A stretch of DNA of 64,000 bases from Choristoneura fumiferana. Taxonomy: Eukaryota; Arthropoda; Insecta; Lepidoptera; Tortricidae. The stretch is from assembly GCF_025370935.1 (NCBI RefSeq), contig NC_133480.1, forward strand, positions 360,054 to 424,053, in the 5' to 3' direction. Shown in pieces: positions 1 to 11,019 of this stretch. Numbering within the stretch: the stretch's first letter is position 1; the number at the start of each line of letters is the position of its first letter. The notes under the pieces were generated by a model. The model did not search any database, was not told where the DNA came from, and worked only from the letters and a program-made list of their open reading frames with translations. Position numbers and translations under genes: made by a program.

Positions 1-2170
1 TACGAACTGTACTCACTAGTCGCTAGACGGGCGGCTGCAATTCTTGATACATTAAGTAAGATTTTGAAACTTTGAGGACAACGAGTGGGACTAACAGACA
101 ATGATATAAATACTTGCACTAAAACTACCGTGAGACTCGCTCATATTTAATTAAATAAACCAAGATAACTTACGTCTAAAATCGAGTTTGGCTACCGCAA
201 CATACGTCTTATACTCATTAAATTATGTCAAGTTGTGTCAAAGGACTGATTTTTTTGTAACTAAATATATTTTTATGATTGGTTATTTGGTTTTGGATTT
301 TTTGAAATATATTTTTAGTGCAGAACTATCTTAAAGTCATAGCGAATCATATATTTTCCATGTTAAACGCAGAAGCCAAACCAGTAAATATGAGACACGC
401 CTTTGAACGACATAAGTATGCGGCGTCTAAAACTGGACTCCCATTAGTGTATTTATAATTAAACAGGGTATCCCACGGGAAGTGTTATTAAGTTTAAACT
501 ATTCCGGGATAAAAATGTAAAATATAAAGAAGGTTTCTTTTAGTTTTGTAGAAAAAAATAGATATTTTGTGAATTATAATGTTTTAAGTTACGCGTCGGC
601 AAATGAATGTTATATTCACAAACGTCGAAGTAGATCTTAAATCTTATTGAAAATGTTTTCAAAATGAAGAATCAGTGCATAAGACCAAATTTTAATGAAC
701 GTCTCTGAGCGTAGACTTATGTTTTTTTCTCACTAAGAAACGATTATTTGTAACAAAAATATGTTATTATCATGCAATATTAGGTAGTATTTAATTTTCA
801 CAATATTATAATTGTAGCCAAGATCACTTGACTTCCTTTTAAGAAAAAAGCTGTAACTAAAAGTCTATGACTAATCAAATATACGTCTAGTAACCTTCTG
901 TACTCTGACAAATCTAAATTAATCTAAATAAGTTTTTAAACTAATTTAAATAATCCATTGAGCTTCACAAAGGAAATAAAAGGGTCACGATATCTAATTT
1001 AATTTGGAGGTTATTTATATTTTAATTTAATGTCTTTTAAGGGTCACAAAAATAAATTACGACACAGTTTTGACAGTAATCTAAAAAACGAGGTATGTGT
1101 GTCTCATTTGAACTGTATGGTTAAATTATTATTAGATATTTGTGACTGTTTGTTTCTTGGTCCAAACTGAAACAGCAGACAAATATTAAATAATTTTAAT
1201 ACATTAATGAAAACTAAACGTGACTTTGAGGAAACATTATTATTATCCTGTATTGACGTGCATTGGAAAATTACAATAGATCATCGCATACAAAATACTT
1301 CATTTAGGTTATTTCGTGTTTTTTTTTCATTCTAAAAAATGTCATTTCGTGTTTATGACATCAAGATAATAAAATAACATAGTTTGAATTTTTAACTCAA
1401 AATTGTTAGTAGAACATCCACTGTGCATTTTTGAATCATGTTTTAATATACTAAACGGACACCTGTTGCGCATATGGGTCATTATTCTGTCGCCTAGTGC
1501 GTCACTTTTCTATTGGATGCGCTAAAAAGAGATGCAGTTACTTATTCACAGAAGCTAGTTATTATATAACACGGCGAAGGGAACAGTGTCATGACGTCCT
1601 GAATTATTTATTCGACATAATTTTGCCACCATATAAGTCTATTATTATTATTTTTGGCAAAATGCCATGTTACGTATTGTTTTTCTTGAAGCTAAGTATA
1701 CAAATTGTTAAACCACGCAAATGCGTGTGCCATAGGCAAATTTTTACCACGTTGTGGTTTTGATAGGGGTAGAAATGGACTAAAAACGCTAGCACAAACT
1801 CAATTAAAAAAAACATTCAATATTTGGATGAACCTTGCATAGGTAGGTATTTCATGATACGGCCGCTTAAAACATACTATAAATTTTTAAAAAAACCTAC
1901 TTATAAATTACATGTAGCCCTCGGTATTCGATTTTTATTCACGCTTCACCGCTTTTTATCAATAATTGAAACCTATCGAGAAAATTCACTATTACGACAT
2001 AAATTACTCAAAATTACTTCATTATATTGTTCATTATTTCATTCATTCAGTAAATAACGCCACTATTCAAAATTAAACAGAAACTGACAACATCGAATCT
2101 GTCATTCTACTGCATTGAATTAATTGTTGAAGTATATACTTGAGCTGTCGTAGTTGTAATAACCCCATTA
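1..2170. other. AT-rich non-coding stretch
   Basis: No gene or complete repeat was recognised. At 122-150 a short piece matches the outer arm of the hairpin element at 7797-8083 (ACTACCGTGAGACTC motif). Open frames near 1497 and 1824 are AT-rich, lack any family motif and are not accepted as genes. Confidence 0.6.
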
Positions 2171-2723
2171 ATTTTATAAATACGAAATGTTGTTAGTCAG
2201 TTTGTTTGTTTGTTATGTCTAAACCGCTGAATCGATTTAGATGAAATCTGGTATACAGATAGTTTGAGTCCCGGGAAAAGACATAGGATAGTTTTTATCC
2301 CGGAAAATTGCATAGTTCCCGCGGGATAGCGATAAACGACTTCTACGCAGACCGAGTCGCGTGCAACAGGCTAGTCCCGCTAATACTATAAATGTGAATG
2401 TTTGTACGTCTGTTTGTTTGTTACTTCATCACGTCTGAACCATTGAACCGATTTAGATGAAATTCGGTGTGTTTATCAGCAGATCTAAGTCCCGGAGAAG
2501 GTCATAGGATAGCTTTGAATAGTATAGTTTCCACGGGATAGCGATAAACGAATTCTATAAATAAAAATGAATCGTAAAATGTGTTGCTAAGTGCAAAACT
2601 CGGGAACAGCTGGATCGATTTCGCTAATTCTTTTTTTGTTGTGTTCGTTATTGTTAGGAGAAGGTTTTTATCGAAGGAAATATAAAAAAAACAACAGGGG
2701 CGAAGCCGGGTGCAACAGCTAGT
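2171..2723 (+). mobile_element. Three tandem Helitron-like non-autonomous copies
   Basis: Three related units lie end to end: 2171-2375, 2376-2558 and 2559-2723. The first two share the core motifs GTTTGTTTGTTA, ACCGATTTAGATGAAAT and GCGGGATAGCGATAAACGA. Units one and three end in CAACAGCTAGT-like 3' termini (CAACAGGCTAGT, CAACAGCTAGT). The third starts from a related but different family (AATGAATCGTAAAATGTG). The CTAGT terminus without inverted ends fits the abundant lepidopteran Helitron-like elements; superfamily placement is from general knowledge, not a search. Confidence 0.7.
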
Positions 2724-3160
2724 TTCAAATAAAATACAATCAATTAGGCTATCACACTGGCAGTGATAGCAATCATAGTATTACTCCGAATCACATCTGT
2801 TTACCCATCGTGAATATCGTTATGATTAATACTGTTCTAAATTAAGTATAGCAGGCTCGTTTTGACTAACCTTCGGAAACATTTGTCGAAAGTGACTGCT
2901 CCAAAAGATGGGCCTTCGTCTTGTTTGCTATTTGCTTTTCATACGCATTTAGACAAGATGATATGTAAAAAAAAAAAAATAAATTCTGTAACCCTTGAAG
3001 TACCGCATTAGAAAGGAGATAAATAATAAAAAATATATGATTTTTAATAGATTATTTGATTGATTTCGGTGTTACTTTGCAGTGACATAGATTTCAATGA
3101 CAGGTATTTTATATAATAAACTTTACTGTAATAACTTTATTTATTTCTGAATTATAAACT

Positions 3161-3384
3161 CAGTGGCGTAGCTACTAAGGGGCTAGGCGGGGCAGTGCCC
3201 CGGGGCCCTCAAGCTCAGGGGGCCCTCGAAATTCTGCTTTATAGCTGATGATAAAGTTGCTTAGCATTTTTAAAGTATTTGTATATATAATGATTTTACT
3301 TCAAAAAACCTTACCAGTTTTGATAGCAGTGGGCCCCATTTTTTTATTTGCCCCAGGGCCCTAGGTTACCTAGCTACGCCACTG
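3161..3384. mobile_element. hAT-like MITE, 224 bp
   Basis: Terminal inverted repeats start CAGTGGCGTAGCTA and end TAGCTACGCCACTG. The flanks are 8-bp direct repeats differing at one position (TATAAACT at 3153-3160, TATAACCT at 3385-3392). An 8-bp duplication and a CAGTGGCG end are typical of the hAT superfamily. The interior is short and GC-rich near the ends, with no transposase, so the element is non-autonomous. Confidence 0.8.
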
Positions 3385-3392
3385 TATAACCT

Positions 3393-4433
3393 ACACTATA
3401 TAGATTAGCATAATCATTAAACCATTTCGTTGATACAATTTAAGTGTAACAAATGCTACTAATGAAGAATTAGGTATGGAATTTTCAATTTCTGTAGAAA
3501 TAAGTCAAACAATGTTCTTGGTGCATAAATTACGGAATTTGCATTTGTCGATAAGCTTATTTATAGGTAGATTTTACGGCTTCGATAAACTCTTGCGCGG
3601 TAGCGATGTGATAAGATGAGAGAAATTCTTGTTCGTTGAATTTCTTATGAATGATGTTTTTGCCGGCCTGACTTCCTGCGGACTATAGGAACAGTATTTT
3701 TAACATACTCTAAAAGGTTCTCTGTTTGTTATAAAACCTCTTATTACGCAATTTATCTCAAATTTATCTATCTTATCTCTTTTTGATAAATTAATGCATC
3801 AAAACATTTCAAAGGTGAAGGCAACTGAACCTTTCCGAAATTATCTTCTTCCAGCTTCTCCATCCGAAGACGGCTTTTCATGATTAATGGTTGTACGACT
3901 CTTTCATCCATTAGTATCATCAAAGTCTCTCGTTTTATAATCTTCACTGAAGAAGCTACTTAAATTTGTCTTGTGTTAAGTTAAACGTTGTAATTAAATA
4001 TTACTTAACCTTACTTCGAGCAATTACGAAGGCCAAAACAACTGCCGATCCTCAATGATTCCACTTAGAATTGTCGAGTCAATGTCTCATTTATAATGCA
4101 AGACGATTTTTTGTAACTTTTAACTAAATTAGCAGCGTGATTGGGCTTGTTGTTGTGTCTTTTTATGTCCATAGCTAAGCTCGTTCGATTCGCTGAATTT
4201 GCCATAGATGGACGGGTGGTTGGTACGAGTAGGCACTCATAATTCCACTTATGTTTGGCTGATTGGCTGCGCTATTTGGTTTGCATCAGATGACCCGCCA
4301 GTTCTTTTCCTCTCTATTCTACAAAAAAAATGAATAGTCTTAGAAACAAACGTGCATAGTTTTCATCAAATCTTATTTTGACTTACTAACATGTGATATC
4401 GTCTATGTATATGTAGGAGTGTAACAACATACT
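3393..4433. other. Non-coding, nothing recognised
   Basis: No open frame, RNA gene or complete repeat was seen. At about 4283-4310 a short CATCAGATGACCCGCC stretch resembles the tail of the poly-A retroposon family found at 45444-45720. Confidence 0.5.
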
Positions 4434-4574
4434 GTACCACTACCATGAGTTTACAGTGACCGTACTCGATAGCGACGGCGTAAATTATTTGTAGAGGCGC
4501 CGTACAATTCTCCGTATAAATAATTTACGCCGTCGCTATCGAGTACGGTCACTGTAAGCTCATGGTAGTGGTAC
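4434..4574. mobile_element. Near-perfect 141-bp hairpin MITE
   Basis: The left arm begins GTACCACTACCATGAG and the right arm ends CTCATGGTAGTGGTAC. The arms are about 57 bp each and differ at only one or two positions, around a 27-bp GC-containing loop. The low arm divergence suggests a recent insertion. No coding capacity. Confidence 0.8.
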
Positions 4575-5671
4575 TGAACACAGAAAACGTAGCTTACAAA
4601 CACATCAACCTATACAGGGATCCATTGTTCCCATTGTTAAACCAGTATGAAAACATCAATAGGCTCTAGTAAACCGTAGTAAACGGCATCGACATCAATG
4701 GAGAAACTAAGTAATTTAGCCGATACGATACGGTCGTATCTCAAATGTCACTACGAGGCTGCTTGCCTACTTCCGGACCGCAAGGTCACTTACTACCTGT
4801 ACCGAAATATTGTCAATATTGCACGTGTATAAATAGATGGTATTATGGTAGTTGAATATGTAAATAGACATAGTTCCGTTATATTTAATGCAACGGAAAT
4901 ATGGCCTCAGACCGGGGTTAACCTTTGTTTCCTGGGGGATAACAGACAAGATGCCATCAGACATCGTGGGTACAAAAACAATTGAAAAAGCACTGCACTT
5001 GTGTTTTAGATGTAAACAATTACAATTTTTTTAGGTAAATTCCAAAAATGGTTAGGAGCCAGAGCTATTGCGTTATAAAATAGTGCAGGATTTTACTACC
5101 TAGGTTGATATTGCTGGAATGGGAGTAAGTTAAACTATCCAATATAGCGTTTGCGGTTTGCAAATTGCGACATTTTTATTCCTTTTCGGATCTTGTGATG
5201 ACGGAAATTCCTCTCGATTTCGATACTGTCCGATCAAGTCGGTCAACTTAGTTTGATTCCGAGGTATAATCATGATCGTTGAGGACACAGATTTTTTTGC
5301 AAAAATATGTAGTCTAGCTAGTCTGAGCACGTCCCAATGTTGGGCAAGGAGTTCTTACAGGAACCCTTGACCCTGAAAAAATAAATAAAAAAACAATTAT
5401 TATTCTTGTTTTCTGTATCGCTACTATTGTGGTGTACAATAAAGAGTTATTGTATTGTACTGTATTATCATTTGAGAAATTGGGTATCAGGGCTTGCAGT
5501 GCGCTAGCGCTTATTTCATTCACTATGACGTTTCGATCACAGTGTCTTGTGTAAACCATTTATTATGTCAGTGTTTTGGCACGCGAACTATTTCTAATGT
5601 TAATAACATTTGATCTTATCTCAGCTATATCATTGTTCTAAACATAACTGTCAATATCATTATTCGTCTTG
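4575..5671. other. Non-coding with a retroposon tail fragment
   Basis: Mostly unrecognised. At 5430-5466 there is a GTGGTGTACAATAAAGAGT segment with a polyadenylation-like AATAAA. The same tail recurs at 15905-15945 and, inverted, near 25045 and 44700, so it is a dispersed retroposon 3' end. Confidence 0.5.
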
Positions 5672-5818
5672 CGCGTCTTGGGCCCTAGGCTTTATGAACG
5701 GCTACCCGCGGACATAAAAAATGAATGTTCGGATGAGACATTTGGACGCACACTAAAAAAACTTCTTTTAGACAAGTCATTGTACTCTTTAAAAGAATAC
5801 AGTGAGATTTTATGTTGA
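5672..5818 (+). pseudogene. CR1-type LINE reverse transcriptase, C-terminal remnant
   Basis: The frame gives 48 codons and a TGA. It reads through GPRLYERLPADIKN, a leucine/lysine-rich TLKKLLLDKSLYSLKEY segment and a final ILC. This matches the extreme C-terminus of CR1-like LINE polyproteins, where an L-P-x-x-I-[KR]-N motif is followed by a lysine-rich helix. Upstream the frame does not continue as recognisable reverse transcriptase, so this is a 5'-truncated retrotransposed end, not a host gene. Confidence 0.72.
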
Positions 5819-6240
5819 CATCATAATATATGCATTTCATTTTTGTTTTTATGTACTTACCTTGTTTTGTACTCTTGTTTTGTTTTGATATCATTTTTCA
5901 CAGTTTTGTGAACTGAATTTTAATTTCATATTTAATTTTATTGTATTTTGACATTTTAATTATTTGATTGTTCGTTTGGTTCCTATTGCATAAATTTGAC
6001 TTAGATTTAAGAATATTCTTGTTTTGCTTTTAATTATTATTATTGAATTTAATTCTAATTTGACATTTTAAATTTATTTATTTTTTATTCTCGCTGACTA
6101 TTTATTATACTTAATAAGATTTATTTATTTTTGTATACATTTGACGATCCTTTTGTGAATTTCTTGTAATTAACTGACATGTGCTTATAATGTATTTTTT
6201 CAAAAGGTAATAAATAAATCTAATCTAATCTAATCTATTA
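5819..6240 (+). mobile_element. CR1-like LINE 3' UTR with (TCTAA)n tail
   Basis: This AT-rich sequence follows the stop codon of the LINE frame and ends with three to four TCTAA units at about 6217-6238. CR1-clade elements end in short tandem repeats rather than poly-A, so the tail supports the assignment and marks the 3' insertion boundary. Confidence 0.75.
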
Positions 6241-7008
6241 ACATGTTGAATGAACTTGTTGACAAACTAAATACCTTGAATAATTGAGTTGTATTGTAAT
6301 AGAGTAACATTAGTTAGTTAAACGTTGACAAACTATGTTTAGTTAACAACTAACAATAAACAATACTAATCTTATGTGAAAAATAACATTTAGTTAATGA
6401 GTCATTATACAAATAAATAGAGCTCACTGTGTGGTTTTAGAGATAATATGTAAATCATTTGCTATATTTTATTTGTAAACATTTGGTTATTATTGTCCAA
6501 TATTAACATAAGCATAAAAAATTGGTACCTACCTACTCAGTTTTTATGTAAATTTTTGTATGAACCACGCATCACGCTTAATCACATATTGTTATATGCT
6601 ATGTAAATTGTTCAGTTTTAAAACAAATTTGACCATGCGATTTACATTCTAAGCTATCTTTAGCTTTATCTCCATGGAAAAATAACAGTTGCTTTTCTAT
6701 CGCGTGATGATATCGAAAAATTCATTCTTTGTGTGTATCTTAATGATCCTCTGGGAATATATCACTAGCATATGTCGTTTGGAGAGTGTTTCATGTACTT
6801 TCTTAGTTGTAGATTTTAGAAGCAAAGTCCTGCGCCAATTTGTGTGTATTAAACTCAACACAGACATACAAATATGACTCTTTATCATATATTGCGTCAA
6901 GAACAATTCAGAATAATACATTGAGCATATTTACGCGGTAAGAAAATAGTAACAGATAAAGCATAATGCCATTATCCACATATAAAAACCAACTATTACT
7001 TAGGAAGT
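6241..7008. other. AT-rich non-coding, nothing recognised
   Basis: No repeat family or gene could be assigned. Overlapping short frames on both strands near 6690-6920 have no protein motif. Confidence 0.5.
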
Positions 7009-7113
7009 CTTGTAGGCTTTTTTAAATATCGATTTAAGGCTTAAACTGACAGTTCTTGTACGGATCTGACAGGACTTAAGACCACTTAAACCTAGATTAA
7101 AAAGCCTGCAAGT
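7009..7113. mobile_element. Small TIR element (105 bp)
   Basis: Ends CTTGTAGGCTTTTTTAA and TTAAAAAGCCTGCAAG are inverted copies of each other. The interior carries smaller inverted GACAGTTCTTG-type motifs. A loosely similar segment lies at 46498-46608. Confidence 0.55.
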
Positions 7114-7398
7114 GGACGTTATTGTTATTTATTTTAAATTATTCTTCTTCAAAATGATAAAACTTGATGAGTTATTGTAGAACTCCAGTAAAGACGCTGA
7201 AGGATAAGCGATAATTAAATTAGCCAGTTAGTGCGGATACGCGAGTTATTTTGTAGACATTTAGGCACGTGATACTCGGAAGTGAGCTATTTTTAAACAT
7301 TTAGTAATACCAAAGAGTTCTAGTAAATGTGTAACTGTTTAGTCGGAAGAAGGTCCTGTCGACTTTATTCAGGACTCGTGAGATATGCTTCTAAGAGG

Positions 7399-7531
7399 CT
7401 GTTTCACCACCCACTGATTAATTTTAACTGACGGATATATGTGATGCCGTCTCCGTCTATTCGAACAAAACAAACAGAGACGAGATCACATTTATCCGTC
7501 GAATAAATTTAATAAATGCATGATGAAACAG
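7399..7531. mobile_element. CTGTTTCA-ended MITE
   Basis: TIRs CTGTTTCACCA and TGATGAAACAG continue inward as imperfect arms that include ATGTGATGCCGTCTC and GAGACGAGATCACAT. A second copy of the family, split by another insertion, is at 26341-26585. Confidence 0.7.
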
Positions 7532-7796
7532 GGCTCTCCAAGTCTCCAAGTGTTTGTCGCACTTTTACTCTAAAACAGATAGCAACCATTAACTTCCCGA
7601 GTCCAAACTTTTTTAACAGACGCAGTACTTAAGACTTGGACGTGGGTCACCCACCCAGCTTTGGTATTTTAGGTATCATTTCAACATTCTTAAAATTCTA
7701 TGAACAACTTGTACTTTATAAAGTACTTTCGTTCGTTGTTCTTAGTGTTAATTTGTTCCTTATAAAGTACACGAGGACTCACGCGGTTAAGAATAA

Positions 7797-8083
7797 TAAC
7801 ATATTAAATGACATTGTAACGGATAACTCACGTCTTAAACCGAGTTTCGCTCGACATGTTTCGGGCTATTTCGTAGCCCTTCTTCTCAGGAGCATGCGAC
7901 TCGGCTCGCGCGAGCAGAGCGGTGGCGCGTAGTGTGCGTGTTGCGGCAGCCGCCGAGTCGCGTTCGCGTGCTCCTGAGAAGAAGGGCTACGAAATAGCCC
8001 GAAACATGTCGAGCTAAACTCGGTTTAAGACGCGAGTTATCCGTACAATATAATTTAATATGAGTGAGTCTCACGGTAGTTTC
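7797..8083. mobile_element. Long hairpin element with GC-rich loop
   Basis: Arms 7819-7895 and 7965-8044 are almost perfect inverted copies (ACGGATAACTCACG against CGCGAGTTATCCGT; GGGCTATTTCGTAGCCC repeats inside each arm). The outer flanks pair more loosely through CATATTAAA motifs and end in CTCACGGTAGTTTCATG on the right. The loop is GC-rich. Fragments of the family occur at 122-150, 29505-29590 and 44298-44375. Confidence 0.75.
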
Positions 8084-8454
8084 ATGTTCAAAAAGAATAA
8101 TAACGCTTAAAATTGTAGTGGAGTGTTTTAATATGGTGTCTTGATAAAATATATCAATAGGTAAAGATGTTATTTCAAAACAAACTTAACATAACGAAAC
8201 ATCGAAAGCATTTAAGGGGTCTCGCCCTAAAGTAAACGCTAATTAATGCGCATTAAATCCTTAATGGACCATTAAGGGTCGCGGTGTTTAACATGCCACG
8301 TTTTAAGTGGGGCTCTAAAATTGAGATTTTGTATTTAAATGTAATATTATTTGGATTATTTTTAGGCCAATTTAACTAGAATGCGAAACCACTGGTTCTG
8401 TCAGATTACAGTTGTCTATTACTTATTCTATTTATCTTATTATGAGATCATCTC

Positions 8455-8595
8455 GTACAATCGAGTCCATAAACTTGTGAGCAATGATCAAAAATATCTG
8501 AACACGCTTCTACGCCGTTAACAATAGAGTCGTGTTCAGATATTTTTGATCAAAATTTTGCTCACAAGGGCACAAGTTTATGAAATCGACTGTAC
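8455..8595. mobile_element. Palindromic MITE, 141 bp
   Basis: The left arm starts GTACAATCGAGTCCATAAAC and the right arm ends with its inverse with few mismatches. The inner arms share ATCAAAAATATCTGAACACG. The right end abuts the next MITE at 8601. Confidence 0.75.
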
Positions 8596-8600
8596 AGTCG

Positions 8601-8739
8601 AACAAATTGAATCATGACCCAGTGTGGAACCTTTTAATAATCAATTTCACTATGATTTCCTTGACAAAAGTATGAGATGTCAACATGACATTAGTAGTGC
8701 AAAGGGGCCACCCTGGGGCATGACATGATTCAATTTGTT
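8601..8739. mobile_element. AACAAATTGAATCATG-ended MITE
   Basis: Perfect 16-bp TIRs (AACAAATTGAATCATG and its inverse) bound 139 bp. The core, with GGAACCTTTT, ATCAATTTCACT and TGAGATGTCAACATGA, recurs at 60835-60955, so this is a dispersed family. Confidence 0.75.
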
Positions 8740-8899
8740 TGTACATACAAATTAACAAACACAAATAAGTAAATACATTAATTAAATTGATGTCATGGTT
8801 AAGTTACAGAAATACGTTACTATAACCTCCCTTCAAAAAAGCCTAAGCTGACGGTAACACACTTTATGTATTTTATGTATTTTTTAAATTAAAAGTTTT

Positions 8900-9215
8900 T
8901 ATTTCACTTGCAATATCTTGTAACTGTATCTATGTATGTGCGGGTCAAATCTTGCAAGGACCCACTTCTAGTAGTCAGATTGTCTTGAAATTTGGCATAC
9001 TTATGTAAATTGCGTGACAATACAATAATCTGATAGTGACATCCTGGTAGTCCGGCCAGGATCGTCTCCGCAGGACGGAACTCTTTAACGGTTAATGGCA
9101 TCGACTTGAAATTTGGTATGCATCACTCAAACTACACTTGAGTGACAATGCGAGTAAAATTGACAAAAAGTGCAGTCAGCAAAAAAAGCTTGTATTAAAA
9201 ATGATTTTTAAACCA
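8900..9215 (-). repeat. Interspersed repeat family A, inverted copy
   Basis: About 300 bp match 37325-37655 in the opposite orientation. Shared segments include TCTGATAGTGACATCCTGG, AGTCCGGCCAGGATCGTCTC and AACTCTTTAACGGTTAATGG. Shorter pieces of the same family are at 31596-31640 and 54548-54610. No coding motif; family unknown to me. Confidence 0.75.
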
Positions 9216-9596
9216 AAAACTTATTTTATATCTAGAAATAAAAGTAAAGATGTGGAACAATTTGGAGCATGCCTCAGAATGCCCTTAAACTTTGACTTTG
9301 AGTTTTGATTTGAATTTTTTAAGGTATATAGTATATACCTCAAAAGGGAACAGGAAAGATCACTTGATTGACCAAATAGTCCTAAAGAAAGTCTTAACTC
9401 CAAGTATTTAGACATAACTCGGTGAACATTAAAATTAAGACAGAGTTCAGTAATAAACTGGTTAAATATAAAGTGGACTGAGACTCCTAAAAACTGGCAA
9501 CTCAGGAAGTACTGTTGACAGTGACCACAAAAATGCAGACCCAACAGGCCAGTACCAAAGCATACGAGTATAAATTCACACGTTGCGAGAATCGTT

Positions 9597-9680
9597 CGAG
9601 TTGTGTTACATCGCGGAGCAGCGAAGTTTTGGAATCACGAGGAACCGATCTAAAACAGCAATGTAACGCAACTCGTATGA
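9597..9680. repeat. Imperfect inverted repeat
   Basis: CGAGTTGTGTTACAT is answered by ATGTAACGCAACTCG 50 bases later, with partial pairing in between. It could be an eroded MITE. Confidence 0.45.
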
Positions 9681-9880
9681 TTTATTGTTGAGCGTAAAAC
9701 AAGCTTAAGCCATACTAAGAACGGGTGATGCTCTGTAAACAGATTAGCCTAGTAATGCTGTAACGTTAGCAAAAGAAGAATAATTGTATAAAAAAAATAC
9801 AAAAATGTTACAAAAAAGTGCTAAGTATAAGGCGAACTTATCCCTGAAGGGATCAAGGGTCAACCTTTGAGTGGTAGTAA

Positions 9881-10029
9881 TGTAGTGGATAATGTTTTTC
9901 CATCGTATTTTGTCGCATAAGTTCGTATTTATCTTGCTTCTCAATTTGCATCAGTAAACTTCAGTGAGCTGGTTGAGAAAGCAAGGTAAATATCCGACAA
10001 AATGCGATGACAAAATATTGTTCACTACA
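9881..10029. mobile_element. TGTAGTG-ended foldback MITE
   Basis: The left end TGTAGTGGATAAT pairs with ATTGTTCACTACA. Inner arms share ATCGTATTTTGTCG / CGACAAAATGCGAT and TTGCTTCTCAA / TTGAGAAAGC. The right terminus overlaps the start of the next element. Confidence 0.6.
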
Positions 10030-10242
10030 CGGAAAAAAAGGAATTCTTTGACCAAGAATATTCATAGTCTCAGGAATATGATTAAATCGAAGTAATTATT
10101 TTCTTTAAGTAAGATAATAGTTTTAACCCAAGACAAATTTGTCTTCATCAAATAGGTATGTACATGGCGTGCGGCTATATACGAAATATTATTGTCTTTA
10201 CCAAGGGTATTTGTCTTAATCTAAGACATCCTTTTTTCCGTA
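10028..10242. mobile_element. CGGAAAAAAGG-ended MITE
   Basis: The left end CACGGAAAAAAAGGAA is answered by CCTTTTTTCCGTA at the right, each flanked by TA. A TA duplication would fit Tc1/mariner-type insertion. Internal motifs AAGACAAATTTGTCTT and TTGTCTTAATCTAAGAC are further short palindromes. Confidence 0.55.
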
Positions 10243-10651
10243 TAAGTAGGTACTTCTGTAACTATACCAGCAGGTTGCAATTCGCCGTTTACGCTTGATT
10301 CACATATATAATATTGGTAGTACTATAATGTACCTATGTCCCCTTCATAATGTATTCAGCCAAATAAATGTCCACAGTATCTACTCGTATTGGACCACTT
10401 GTGTTATTTAGGGCACATAAGGGGGATTCGACTTGTTTATGGGATCCATGTTGCTGCAGTATTTAGCTGAGTAGTTTTATTTTACTGTAGGGGTTAGTTT
10501 GCTAAATAATATGCAAAAGTATGTTTACTCGACCAAGAATTACTTTATCATATAATGGACGGGGACGTTTGGAATTAATTCCGATCCGTATTGGCGATTT
10601 CTTATTTCAAATAACGAATCTACTGTGTTTAAAATGTAGTTGTGTTTGAAA

Positions 10652-10765
10652 AAAACTTATAGGTACGTACTTCGTTGAGATTCTTGCCGAGTTCTTCTCA
10701 ACATAGGTTTCGGACCGGTGGTAGTTTTTTTTTGACATTCATAATCATAAGTGCTTGTTATAGCC
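10652..10765 (-). repeat. Interspersed repeat family B, inverted copy
   Basis: Matches 29192-29310 in opposite orientation through CTTGCCGAGTTCTTCTCAAC, CGGACCGGTGGTAGTTTTT and TTGACATTCATAATCATAAG. Probably the body of a retroposon. Confidence 0.65.
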
Positions 10766-10821
10766 TAAATTGAATATACGAGTATATATAACGTTTCAAA
10801 CTTTCGTGATTCTCACTCATA

Positions 10822-11005
10822 GTCAAAATACCATATACGGGACTTTTCACGCTATTTTTACACAAGTAATATTTACCTCCACGTTTCGGCAACGTTTCAC
10901 GGGTAGACTACTCGTGACCACGGCAACTGTAACGTTGCCGAAACGTCGAGGTAAATATTACTCGTGTAAAAATAGCGTGATAAGTCCCGTTTATGGTATT
11001 TTGAC
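10822..11005. mobile_element. TA-flanked hairpin MITE, 184 bp
   Basis: TIRs begin GTCAAAATACCATA and close with TATGGTATTTTGAC, with TA on both sides. Arms of about 75 bp carry CGCTATTTTTACAC and ACCTC(C/G)ACGTTTCGGCAACGT. The arms are nearly identical, so the copy is young. It lies 14 bp from the next transposon. Confidence 0.78.
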
Positions 11006-11019
11006 TATATACGAGTATA

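Noticed and set aside
7636..8074. Frames of 98 and 62 codons on opposite strands
   Set aside because: Both derive from the arms of the hairpin element; their shared peptide is the inverted repeat read twice.
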